Shown: piece by piece, positions 46,543 through 58,844 of the stretch | Layout of the letters: each line of letters starts with the position of its first letter | How positions within the stretch are numbered: position 1 is the first letter of the stretch | Origin: Himantopus leucocephalus | Taxonomy: Eukaryota; Chordata; Aves; Charadriiformes; Recurvirostridae | Direction: 5' to 3' | Length of the DNA stretch: 64,000 bases | NCBI GenBank assembly: GCA_003993805.1 | Contig: RSEF01000018.1 | Location: forward strand, 1,332,161-1,396,160 | Notes under the pieces: generated by a model | Seen by the model: only the letters and a program-made list of their open reading frames with translations | What the model was told of the DNA's origin: nothing | Databases searched by the model: none | Made by a program: the position numbers and the translations under genes

Positions 46543-48652
46543 GATGTCTTAGAAATCATACATTATTAAAATAATTATAAATAATTATTATGTATACGTC
46601 ATGTGTATAACACAATGGAGAGCTGCAAGGGTTTAGCAGGATGGGGCCACAAGGAATGTTTGGAGGAACCCTTGCTGCTTGTCATATTGTGATCAGCTCA
46701 TCATAAGCCTGTGGATGGATGAACAAGCATAGGTGGGCGATATGCGATGGCCAGGGTGGGGAGGAAGCTCTCTTGGTGTGTCTCACTGAACAGCAGTCCC
46801 GGCCTATTCTTTAGAGGCAAATTTAACCTTAAACCAAACAATCTACTGTGTGCACATGGAGGCTGAGGGGGTAGAGATGGTCCCTGACAAAGCACTTCTC
46901 CACTCTCATCCCTTATCAGTGTTAATAGACCTTTTTTATTATCTGCATCACCTCATACCAATTATTCTATTCTTCTGCCTACTGGCACTGCTCCCAGATG
47001 CAGAGGTCATCTGAAGTCGAGCATGTCCCAGCTGGCAATCAAATGTCTCATTAATTTGCAGAGGTGCCTCCCATTCCTTTTCCCACACATCATCATCTGT
47101 GCAGCGACACTTTGCTCCAGAATTTCTTGTACTCCAGGTCCCTGTTTATCCTGTCCCACCAATGTGGCCTGGGTTGACACCAGATGCTGTCACTGACTCA
47201 GCCCAGATGTTCCTAAACCAAACAAGCTGGGGACAAATGAATCCTAAGAGCCAACAGGTAAGGAAGCAAGCCTGGCTGGTGCAGGCAAGGAAGGGGCAGA
47301 TCTGTGGGCAGGCAAAGCAAATGACTAGGCTTGCTGAACATGAGGTGGTGCTGGCTCCACTGGGATCTCCAAGCAAAGCCGGGATTGGTTCTTCCAATTA
47401 GCCTTGGAAGCACCTTCCACGAGAGGCCGATTTACCCTTTGGGCTAAAGCACAGGAGATAGAGGACTGAGTGAAGCGCACACAGTCCAGATGTGGATGGT
47501 TTAATCTCTGGAAATAGCCCTGCAATGACTTATCTCCAAGGATGGGGAGCAGAACTGAAGACAATCACCCTAGTCTCCTTGTGCCTGCAGGGGCAGGGAG
47601 ATCTCATCTCTGCACCCGGGATTACAGCTGGGCTATTAACTAAACACACTGCCCTGGAAGCAGAGGCCAGCACTCAGGTACCCCTATCAAAAAGTGAGCT
47701 GTTCCCAGGTAACTGCTGTGCTCTGGACATCTTTTTCCAACTCTGGCAGGTAGATGTGTTGCCAGCACTGGTCAAATCCCCTTCCACTGTGAGAGCACAC
47801 CAGGACCATGACCCCTGACGGATCCTTCCTCCTAATAGCTGTCAAGTAGCCATCTCCACCCCCTCACTCTGCATTTCCCGAACTAAAATTTTATTAGTAC
47901 ATTATGCATTATTAAATGAAATGCCTCCCATGGACTGTCTATTATGTCTATGCAGTTACCTTTGTTAGCCCAACCTGTAATTGCATCATTTGTTTGTTTG
48001 ACAAGACCCCAGGTCCTATAAAGCCTCAAAGTCTGGCAATGATTATATTGCTGGCATTTAATTCAGCTTTAGAGGGATTTCATACGGCCTTTCATTCATG
48101 CTTTCTTCCTAAGCACCTCACCTAGTCTGGTCATCCCAGGTGGCCTTTTCATGACATTCACATACTTTGGGGCCTTTGGAAATTCCCTGGTATTTGAGGG
48201 CAGCTCAACTGTGAACAACGCTCAGTGAGCAGTGTCCTCAGCTCTGCCTGGGGAGAGCCATGGGCAAGTCAGCCAAGTGCATTGAGCCCAGTAGACATTA
48301 ACACCCTTGTCTAGCTACAGATGGTGGGATTCACTCACCTACTTCAGTGAATGCAGGAAAATGTCTCCCAACATGTAAAATTTGCATCGAAAACACAAGA
48401 CTCTGGTGCCCTCCTGTCCAAAGCAGGGACTGACCAGGGGACATGTCATGGCTCCCTCTAGACTTCCTCCAAAGGATACCACAGGGTAGGGAAGACAGGA
48501 ACAGGCAGAGGGACGTACTTTGTGTCTGTCTTGATCATCCCTTCGCACATGGCCAGGATGCACTTCCACACCTGATCCTAGAAAATATAGCCAGTGTCAT
48601 AGTTCGTATAAAGCCTAGGGACAAATCACCCCTGGACATGTTTGTGTCTGCA

Positions 48653-48870
48653 CAGTCACAGAATCACAGAATCACAGACTGGTCGGGGTTGGAAGGGACC
48701 TCTCGAGATCATCCAGTCCAACCCCCTGCCAGAGCAGGGTCACCTACAGCAGGTTGCACAGGACGGCGTCCAGGCGGGTTTGGAATGGCTCCAGAGTCAG
48801 AGACTCCACCACCTCTCTGGGCAGCCTGGGCAGCCTCTCTGGGCAGTCCAGAGACCAAGTCCGTGTCAGA
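48653..48870 (-). mobile_element. CR1 LINE 3' end, minus strand
   Basis: Read on the given strand it starts with TCACAGAATCACAGAATCAC, then GGTTGGAAGGGACCTCTCGA and ATCCAGTCCAACCCCCTGCC, which is the reverse complement of the CR1 terminus. A short internal duplication (TCTCTGGGCAGCCTGGGCAG) sits near its right end. Confidence 0.9.
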
Positions 48871-48933
48871 AGCTGTGAGCATAAGCATGATGTCAGTCTA
48901 ACCGCAACAGGCTTCATCTTCCTAATTTACTTC

Positions 48934-49100
48934 ATAGAATCACAGAATCATAGAATGGTTTAGGTTGGAAGAGACCTTAAAGACCATCTAGTTCCAACCC
49001 CCTGCCACGAGCAGGGAGANTGCCACAAGCAGGGAGACCTCCCATTAGTCCATGTTGCTCAAACCTCTGCCCTTTCTGCATCTCTACTAGAAGTTTTCCC
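48934..49100 (-). mobile_element. CR1 LINE 3' end, minus strand, interrupted by an N
   Basis: CATAGAATCACAGAATCATA, then GGTTTAGGTTGGAAGAGACC and CATCTAGTTCCAACCCCCTG, is the reverse-complement CR1 end. At 49020 a single N separates two near-identical copies of GCCACRAGCAGGGAGA, which in CR1 should occur once. The right end is diverged. Confidence 0.88.
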
Positions 49101-52081
49101 CACTCTTAGATGTGGGACGGACCCTCCCTGGAAGGAATCCCATGATGGATTTTGCCTGCTACAGGCTTTCTCCTAGTGTCTTCAGTGTCCCTTAGTAATT
49201 TCCCACTTCTGGTTTGTGAAGATTTCTTTTTTCTCCTTTTCAGTTGTTCTGTATTCAGCATTACTTGCAGTTGCTAACACCATCCATCTTCCAGGCTTTT
49301 AGTCAGAACTGCCTCTCTGCTTGTGGCTTTTTGCTTCCAAATACCGTTCTTTAAAGAATTTTTAGGTTTTGTTCATTTTTCTTTTCCCCTCTACAATTTT
49401 CTATTCATAATTATTGCTAATTTGGAGAACTTGGTCTTTTTGAAGAACAGATAATTAATTTCCAGGGTTGACATCTTTCTCCACTGTAATCAGATCCACA
49501 TCCGTGTTCCCCTGTGCCCCATACGGTGCCTTTTGTGCTGGAAAGTAAGGGCTGGATCTCGTGAGGCTTTCAGCTTTCTGCTCGTGGCCTCCAGCACACC
49601 TCCGGGGCAGCACGTGCTATGGCAGCACATCTCCTCTCCCCATGCTGTATGCAATCAGCAGTGAGAAATGCTCCCCGGATGGGAGGATCTCGCAGGGCAG
49701 AGCGTGATGCACAGGTTAGGGGCGTGAGTGGCAGGAGGGGGGCTGGAATCTCCCCGTTTCAGTAACAAATGGAAGAAATCTGCCAACAATAAGCTCGTTT
49801 GGTGGTGAATAGCTGACAGATCTCAAGCTCTCAGTCCGGTCCAAGCATGAGCTAAACCTTTTAATAGATTCAAAGCACCCACACATCACTTATCACGAAC
49901 CCATGTAAAGTCACAGAGTTGTTAAAGGGAGGTACAGATGGAATGACCTCAGCTCCCCCCTCCAAAATGTGCCAGGCAAAACCAGGCCCCTGAGCCTCAG
50001 TGTTCCCCATCTCCTCCAAAAGCCGAGCTCAGCTGTGCACGGAAAGCACCTTCTTCTTTCACAGCTCACCCTGCCCCTGCAGCGCTGGCCCCAAAGCATG
50101 AGTACACACGTGGGCAGGAGGACAACTGTGTCGCACGGTCAGCTCAGCCACCTGGCGCTGGGTGATGTTCTGGATGGGATGACGATGGCACCCTGGGGTA
50201 GAGGATGCTCTAAAGCGCAGAGGCTGGTCAGCACGGGCCCCAGGCAGCATGGCCTGGGAAGAGATGTGAGCTGTTCTTGGCATGCTAGTGGTGGGGCTGC
50301 AGCCTATGCTCAGCACTCCTGGGTTACCCCGGCAGCTTTCCGCGAAAAATGCATCTCAGAGCCCAGCAGGAGCAGCGCAGGGGCATCCTGCCACATCAGA
50401 CCCCGAAGACGAGACAGAGGTTGTGGGAATCTAGTGTGACCCCCGACTCAGGGCATCTCCTTTGGTGCCTGCCTCTCATGGGGTGTGTGTCTCACAGGGC
50501 TCCCCCTTTTCTCTGGTGCTCAGGACATGGTGGTCAGCACATAGCTGTAGCACCGGAAAGAAGACATGGCCTGTGTGATCTGTCACTGATTTCCCAGCAG
50601 ACTGATGGTAATAGAGCTGTACGAGCTGGCTGCAGAGAGCAGAGCCTGCCCCTGAGCCTCACAAGAAAATTAATGAGCGCTCTGGTCATTGAGTTGAGGT
50701 ACACGAGCTAGTCCTCACCTGAAAGCACCACTACCCCCAGGCAGCTCCTGGTCTCTTTGGGGACCTGGGACCTGCAGGCAGCAGGGAGGGGGACACAGCT
50801 GGGGCAGGTTTCCCTTGCGCCCTTGAGCCCATGAGACCTTCCTCAGGAGGGTTAATCCCCAGCTGAGAAAGGGTTTTTGGGGAAAGGTCCCCCTCTGCTT
50901 CTGGCTGCACTTCGTTCAGCCCAAACCTCAGCGCTTCAGGGGGATTAGTGTGAGCAGCAAACTCGTGCCTGCGGGCAGCCAGTCTGCTCCAGTCCCTGGG
51001 GCCACTGGGACACCTGCACTGCAGCAGGCAGAGTCCTCATTGGTGACACGCACCCAGGCAGCCCCGAGTCCCGGGGTCCATGTCCCCACTGATATTTTGG
51101 CAGCTTACACCTCTGCTGCTTTTGAGCCTCACATCCATGCTGAGAGAGAGTTATTGCCACATCTGCTGCCATCCACGTGAACAGCCACACTCAGCTGGTG
51201 TGGTGGCCTCATCCATACCCAGTCATAGACTTCTGCAGGCTCCCCTGCCCTCACGCTGACCCTGCCAAAGGGGCATGTTAGCCCATCACCTCCCAGGTGC
51301 CACAGCACACACTGAGACTGAGGCGCACACGGTGGTCATAACAATATCACACACTCCCTCCTTTCATGCTGTAACAGCAGGTGTGACCGAGGGGCAGGAC
51401 ATCCTCCATGACAGTGTGATCTCCTCCTCTGGCTGGAGCCAGGATGCACCGTCCCCATCCCAAGCAGGGCAGGACGTGAGATACGGTCAGTCCTCCCCCT
51501 GCCCTAGCAGAGGAAAAGCCCATTGTTCCCTCATGGCCCATCATTACTCAAAACCCCATCATTCCCCCATGGCCCTTCATTCCCCCACAGACCACCATTT
51601 CCCCTGGACCATTGCCTTCTGCTGCATTTGCCAGTGCACATGGGATCCCAAGGCTCGGAGGACCCAGCTCTGTCTTTAAAGTCTGGGCCTGGGAAGAGGC
51701 TTGCCATCCACCCAGGCTTCTTGAATGCAGGCCTGGACCAGGTGGAGATGGAGGCAGAGTGGGCAGGCAAGAATGGGCCTGCCAAGATGCATCCAGTCCA
51801 GCTCCACCTTCTCCTATTCTGCACTGCCCATGCTGCCTCCTTGGTGGGGCTGGTGGTGCAGCCAGTGAGTCACTGTGGGATGTGACTCCCAGATGTGACA
51901 CAGGTGGGGACTCTTGCCCAGGAGGCTTGTGTGAGCGTGGGAACGTTTGGGTCTCCACAAGGAGGAACAGCTCCTGCGTACATGCTGCTCAAGTCATCCC
52001 AGCGTCCCTCATAAATATTCTGATTAGGAGACTAATTACCTCAGCCTGTACCAGCTTCCTTGGGTGGAGGCATCTCCACAT

Positions 52082-52384
52082 CTTCTCTCAGCCCCAGTCT
52101 GAGCAGACCTCCCATCACTCANGTTTACCAGCAGCATCTTCTCTCAGCCCCAGTCTGAGCAGACCTTCCATCACTCATGGGCAGCCACTGCCTCCATCCA
52201 TTATCGAATAACTTTCTGAAGAGAGGTAAACCACTCTGTGTTCAGCAAGACACCTCAGATNCTTCTCTCAGCCCCAGTCTGAGCAGACCTCCCATCACTC
52301 ATGGGCAGCCGCTGCCTCCATCCATTATCGAATAACTTTGTGAAGAGAGGTAAACCACTCTGTGTTCAGCAAGACACCTCAGAT
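52082..52384 (+). repeat. N-bounded direct duplication (two 123-bp copies plus a partial copy)
   Basis: Copies at 52138-52260 and 52262-52384 are both 123 bp and differ at three positions by my reading. A partial first copy of about 40 bp lies at 52082-52121. Single Ns at 52122 and 52261 sit at the junctions. The pattern suggests unmerged haplotypes or overlap errors at contig joins rather than a biological tandem repeat. Confidence 0.9.
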
Positions 52385-52962
52385 AGCAATTTATTTCTCA
52401 TTACCTAGTCATTTTGCTCCTATCTGCTGCTCTTCCCAATAATAACATTACAGTAATTAATTGAAACACTTGTTAAGTAGACAGCGCACAGTCAAAGTGT
52501 AGGCAACGTTATAACAATCCAGTTCCATAAAAAGCACACCGCGATGGCAGATGGGAAGCGGGGCAGGATTTCCAAAGACCATTTTGTTCAGATATATCCT
52601 GTCTCTATTCTGACAAACTGAACGGACACATCTAGCCAACTACTCTGCCAGGCTGCAGCTATCAAAACTCTTATTTCACTTCAACAATTATGCATTCGCT
52701 GTGTAATTTTCTAAGGCCCTTTGAACCCTGCCTGTCTCTTATAATCATTTCCCTGTTCATGCAGTCCCACACGTACCAGGTGTTTCGATGGCTCTCAAGC
52801 ATGATTCTGCAGTAAAATCTCCGTTAAGCAGAGCGGATGATGCATCACACGGCTCGGGTTTGTCTTCAGCAGAAATCCTGGGTGTCCCACAGTAGTCCAT
52901 GACATCCCACTGCTCGTCCAGCTCTCAGTGGTGAATCCAAGCACCCTGTCCAGCAGAGCATC

Positions 52963-52980
52963 ACCCCCCCCCGCCCCCCG
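52963..52980 (+). repeat. Poly-C tract
   Basis: A run of Cs broken by one G (ACCCCCCCCCCGCCCCCCG). It is a simple low-complexity tract with quadruplex potential on the minus strand. Confidence 0.85.
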
Positions 52981-55900
52981 TTCTGATACCGGCAAGGTGG
53001 AGTTATGCAGGCAACTGGAGTTAGGTCCTCCGATAGTCAGAGCTGTGGGCACAGAGGAGAACCGCAGCCCCCAAAAAAGGAATGTGCAACAGTTGTAGAC
53101 AGTAGATCAATGGGCCAGTGGTTTAATGCAAGTTTGCTAAGGCCCAGATCTGACCGTAGGGGCGTGCTCCAGATGCCAATAAGGGTGGGTGGAAAACCAA
53201 CATGAGCTTAAGACCATTGAGTTAGGAAACTGAAACTCATGGTGGGCAAAAGTGTGTGGAATCAGCAGCAATAATGGATTTCATTCTTCCCATGGCAGGT
53301 GGTGTTGGGAGCTCCACGGTTTTGGCCCATCACCCTTGCCTGTGCCCTATGCTGGAAGGCAAGGAGGATGCTTCACTGCCTGCTGCTCCGAGACCCTGCA
53401 GCCCCCAGCCCTCCCCAGTGCTTGTCCACAACCAGATAAGGTCTCTGAGCCAAAAAGAAATTCCTGCAGCTTCTGCACCCCCCCAAGAAGTGAGTCAGAA
53501 AGATCTTGGAATTTATTGCCATTCCATATTTGGATTATCCCAAGACCCTTTTAACGAGAAATGGGAGTAAGAGCTTTGCCAATGCTGTTCCACTGAATGG
53601 AGCAGTGCCATGCTGAAGAATGTGCACCTGGGAACAGTCAATTCCTTGGGTTGTTCTCACCAGAGAAATATCCTTACATGCATCTTCCTCTCCTGACTGC
53701 CTAACAGCCTGGTGGTGAGACCCAGGCATCTGGAGATCAGCGCTCACATCCTTATTCCAACCCAATTTAAAGTCTTGGGACAGATTCCCATGTGAATACC
53801 CTAACTGCCAGGGTCTCTAGGGCTGTGGGGCATATTTGCTGACTTGGACAGAACTTTCATCATGGACATGGTCCACTTTTCCTCGTGTAGCTTTCATCAA
53901 ACCTCACGCAATACTACAAATATTCTGATTTTTCCAAGGCAGCATTTTCAACAGCAAGACTAGGGTACTGGAAGTAGCCCTTCCCAGAATCTGGAGGTAC
54001 TGCAGACACTGGAGCTACCACAGCACACAGCTCCCCCATCCCAGCTCCTTCTCTACTCTTGGAAACGTCGAGCCCAGATCCTGAATGCAGGCTCGGGGAT
54101 TCACCTCATGGCTTTTGGCTCTAATCAAAATGAATGCTGTGAGGGTGTCCTAAAAGTCAACCTTAAAGTTTGCACACAGGTAAGTGGGCTTCAAAACCTT
54201 TGGACAATGTATTTATAGCCTCAAACAATCCTTCTGCACTAACAGACACCAGTACTCAAATTAGAAGAGCTGGTTATAACTCCATGAATGTGTTCTACAA
54301 TCTAAAAGCTTTTTAAATGAGGTTCACAACCATTAACAAGGTAAATATATTTGTAGATTTGTTTGGGCAATTATAGTCATTTAAAAAAAATGCATAATAA
54401 CGGACATGAATCTAATAAGCCATTGCTAATTAAATGTACTAATGTCACTTTATAAAATGAACGCATCTAGCTGATAGGTTCCAGCTAGTTTTGTTCTGTA
54501 AATAATTGAGCAGTGGTACATGCAGAATTTGCATCACTGGGCATTGCCAGTGCCCGATAATAGTTGCAATAAATTTGCCCCAGTGGAACCAATCTACTGA
54601 CTACCAACCAGGTTCTCCTTTTATGTGTCTAGTCTACATTTTCCTTTGCTCGGTGAGAAACAGTTGCAGTAGAATGGAGCTGGTTAACCCCAACATACGG
54701 GACACCATTATAAAGCATTTGTGAAGACTTCTTTACTTTGAAACGTGCTCTTCTGCCAATTATAATTTGCAGCAGGTACAACACTCCCAGGCTATGGAAA
54801 AGCCATTTCTCTGCCCTGGGAGAGTTCATTCAATTCTAGCTGATATTAAGTGTTCAATAGCAGAATTTTCCTTCTTTTGCTTTCATCCCTTTGGAAAATG
54901 TCACCAGGCTGGAGTTAACTAATTGACTGCAGACCTTTTGAGAAGCCAGGTCCAAAGCAGCCCCACAGGGTGCTGTGAGGTGTCAGCAGCTGCAGAGATA
55001 CGCAGAAAGGACGAAAACTGGTCTGGGCTCCTCAGGGCATCCCCTACCTGGCCCTGAATGTGAAATCATGGGATGCAGGGGCTGGCTGAACTCTTGGGAC
55101 AGGGTAAAAGGGGAGGACACGTGGGCTTGACCTTAAGTCTAAGAAAGGTCCCCATCTCTGTGACCTGGTGACTCCCAGGCTCCATGTGCAGTTGGCAAAG
55201 AGACCCAGCACACTGGCAGATCCTGATCTCACCATGAGATCCCTCAGCTGGGTCAGGTGAATCACTTACTCACTACTTGAGCCCATTTCTTTCTGCTGGC
55301 TATAAAGTATGCCCAGAGACTAGTTCAAGTGACGGCACTTACCTTTCCAGTGCCTAAAGTCGGGGCACACGAATGTTGTGCTGAGATTCCAGCTGGGAAC
55401 TTAAGGGCTGACTCAAGGAATGACTTTGCATTCAAAGCTTCCTGCTGATGCAAAAGGGGCAAAGCCAGGGCAACACAAACAAAAAGGACTAGTTTTTTAT
55501 CTTATTTTCCCTTGGCAAAAATTGAGATGTGATTTCCCCGAACCTATATGGTTTCTAGCAGTAACTCCTTTGCAGCTGCAACATCCCCACTCCCTGCAGC
55601 TTTGCACACACGTCTACTGCCTCAGACTTCAGCTGTGCAGGAGGCGTGGAGGGCGTATGCCTGGCTCTGCCCCACAGGATGCCATGCCCGAGCCCAGGAG
55701 AAATGCTATTGCTCCAGGCTGTGACCTGCTGCAAGCTCTACAAAGACACGCAGTTTCCTTCAACCAGAAGAGCGGCATCATCCCACGCTCTGAAACCACC
55801 AGGTCCTGCCACGGGGGGCTGAACGCTTACTTCCCAGGAGAAAGTACCATCGCCCAGCACAACCCCTGGCAGATGACTTGGAGGATGAACTACCTGGATC

Positions 55901-56637
55901 CTCAACCCCACCATGGTTGGCTTGCTGCATGGCTTCTGCTGGCACTCAGCCGCCCTTTTGCCAAAGGCCAGAGGCCCTTTTTCCCAGGTGTTTACAAGGG
56001 GCTCACCCTCATTTTTTTCATGTGGGTGCTCAGGGAGGACAGGAGCAGCTGCAAACACAGTCTGGCTGGTGGGGAGTGACAAACATATGAGAGAGGTGAA
56101 AGAAAATTCATTCTGAAAAAATGTGACCACTTTTTGCTTAAGGAACCCAGCTTCTCACTTGCCCCAGCCTCCAGCTAAATCCCAGGTCCTCCAAGCAGCG
56201 ATTCCCTAATTGGAGGGTGGTGTGCAAACACCAGAGAACTGATGGCCACAGGGGTCCTCCGCCTTCAGGAGCAAAACTCTGCTTGCAAGAGGCATTTCTT
56301 CGGTTCAGAAACGCCGGCTTTTTTAAATCTTTGTATTTACTCGGTTTGTGGCCAGTGTTGGGTTTTGTGGAGATGGAGGGGTTGGGGTTGCAGCAGGCTT
56401 GGGGAAGTGAGTGTCGAAGCCAGGATGAAGGAGAGGGCTGAAGGTGCTGGAGGGCAGGAGAGCAGCCTCAGGGCCGGGCCTGGGCACTGGTCTCATAAGA
56501 CTTATTCCAGTGATGGAAAATCACTTCACAGGGTCTCCAGCTTTCCCCAAAAATAAGCAACCACGTGGCCCCCTCCTGCCATACTGCCCTGAAGTGTCCT
56601 ACTGCCGCAGCTGTGCAGCACTGCCCAATGACCCCAG

Positions 56638-56667
56638 CTGCCTGTCCTGCCTGCCCTGCCTGCCCGG
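56638..56667 (+). repeat. Short CTGCC/CCTG tandem repeat
   Basis: CTGCCTGTCCTGCCTGCCCT continues with GCCTGCCCGG, a short imperfect tandem array in GC-rich sequence. Confidence 0.8.
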
Positions 56668-58290
56668 CTCCAGATCAACCTCAGCTCTGCCTTGGATGTC
56701 CTCCAAAGCGCTGCAGCTCTGCGGTCCCTGGAGTTGGGCTGCGCTGGCTTTGGGGACAGGGTTCTTCGCTGCTCAGTCCCTTCCACTCAACCAAGGGCAA
56801 AGAGTGGGAAGGAAGGAAGGTGTGCACTGGAAGTGCCAAGCAGGCAGCTATCTCCAAGAGCTCATGGATGGAAAAGATTCACCTTTGACTAATGCATCGC
56901 TCCTAATGAACGGCCAGACCAGCTGTATTTAATTGCCTGGTTTAGGCTGATATGGCTGGAAAATCTCATGCCTGTCAGATTTTTTCTTCCCCTAAAGCAT
57001 CAAATTATTCACTATCCTCTTGTCGCATTTTGCAGCCAACTCTTTCCTGTGATGATTTTCAAAGGATGAAGAATGAGCACCCTGGTGACATTTCTAGTAT
57101 CTATAAATATCTCCCCGCTATCCTGCCTGCCCAACTGGTGAATTATGCAGGAAGATATATATAATAAAACAATCGGATCCATTTTGTTGTCAACATCCCA
57201 TTCTTCTTCAGCTGGCAAGAGAACAGCCCAGGCTGTTGCTCTGGAAAGAGCAAGCAGTGCCTGGGGAATTACTGAACTTACCCTTTCCTGAAGGTACAGG
57301 GGCACATTGGAGGGCAACACTGAGCAGAGAGAGGCCCTAGTGCGCTGGAAAAAGGAAGATGGCTTTTAAAAGAGAAGAAGTATGAAGTTTAGGACAGCAA
57401 CAGTCTTCAGAATGGCAGCAAATCCCACATACTGAGAAGCTTGTGGTAAAAGAAGCATTGAAGAAATACCAAAGAGAGACTAATCCAGCAGTGTTACCTG
57501 GAGGACAATGCACTTACTATACATTCTGGTCCCGCTTTTATGTGTTTAACTCAGCAGTGCTCTGTTTATGCAACTAAGTCTCCTGCACGGTGAAGTACAA
57601 GGAGAATTTAATGCACCCAACTTTGCAAAGCTGTGGGAAGTGACCAGTTTACCTTGCATACCTATTTGACAGGTTTTAATTTAAATTGGCAGGAATTTAA
57701 TTTAATAGCACAGCTTTCCCTTGCTAACAGACCTCTTCTAGCCAGATACCAATTACGTGTGGTAGTCTACAGAATCTGTTACCTCATTTACGGGTTAAGA
57801 GGCATTTTAAAATAGGGATCTTAAGACAGCTCTCTCCCTTGCATTAGATATTAGTAGATGTCTTTCGCTAAGCCATAACTAGCTTCTTCATCATTAATTT
57901 TTTTGGGCTGTGCCTTGGATTAACTAACAATTAAACAAAGTTCTTACCAGAAAGTTTTCCCCCCTTACCTTGGTCCAGAAGGTCATTGTTCTCCAGGACT
58001 GCAAAGACAAGGATTTTGCATCTCCTCATTCCTGCAGGAAGACAGCTGTTGTGTTCCTCAGGCCAAGGAACAGACCGAGGAACAGATGTGAGTTACTGTG
58101 GATCTTCTGCAAAGCCTGGGGACTTTACCCTCCTACATTACGCTGGGTAGGAGAACAATACACTGTGGAAAGCTGATATGCTGGCCTGGCAGAGAGGTGA
58201 CCATGTCCCCATCAGCATGTGCTGAGGCCACCCATAAAGCTGTTGAGTTCAACACGAGGCTGAGAAGCCAAACACTACCCATGGAAACGC

Positions 58291-58844
58291 TGTCATGGTT
58301 TAACCCTAGTAGGCAGCCAAGAACCACACATCCACTTGCTCGCTCCCTCCCAGCGGGATGGGAGAGAGAGTCAGAAGGGTAAAAGTGTGAGAACTCATGC
58401 GTTGAGATAAAGACAGTTCAATAGGTAGAGCAAAAGCCACGTGCACAAGCAAAGCAAAAGAAGGAATTAATTCACTGCTTCCCACGGGCAGGCAGGTGTT
58501 GAGCCACCCCCAGGACAGCAGGTCTCCGTCACATGTAATGGTGACTTAGGAAGACAAATGCCATCACTCCAAACATCCCCCCGCTTCCTTCTTCTTCCTT
58601 CAGCTTTTGTTGCTGAGCACAATGCCATATGGTATGGAATATCCCTTTGGTCAGTGGGGGTCAGCTGTCCCGGCTGTGTCCCCTCCCAGCTTCATGTGCA
58701 CTCCCAGCAGAGTGCTTGCGTGGTCCAAGCACCACTCAGCAATAACTAAAACATGCCTGTATTATCAACAGTTTCCATCACAAATCCAAAACCATACAAG
58801 CTACTATGAAGAAAATTAACTCTGTTCCAGCCAAAACCAGTACA
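58291..58844 (-). mobile_element. Solo LTR of an endogenous retrovirus (ERVL-like, avian)
   Basis: About 554 bp run from TGTCATGGTTTAACCC to CCAGCCAAAACCAGTACA, so the ends are TG and CA. Internal text such as TGAGATAAAGACAGTTCAAT, CATATGGTATGGAATATCCC and GAAGAAAATTAACTCTGTTC matches a bird LTR family whose transcriptional orientation is the opposite strand. No gag, pol or env sequence and no second LTR flank it, so it is a recombined solo LTR. The flanking bases (AACGC left, GCTCC right) do not form an obvious target-site duplication. The family name is from recall. Confidence 0.85.

Noticed and set aside
51612..52211. 199-codon frame
   Set aside because: It crosses an N and the duplicated segment and has no recognisable protein content.
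55420..56079. 219-codon + strand frame
   Set aside because: Length alone is suggestive, but composition is irregular, with no domain, no splice context and no family I can name; likely chance in GC-richer DNA.
58291..58844. Complete endogenous retrovirus
   Set aside because: Only one LTR is present and no internal retroviral genes lie within reach on either side.
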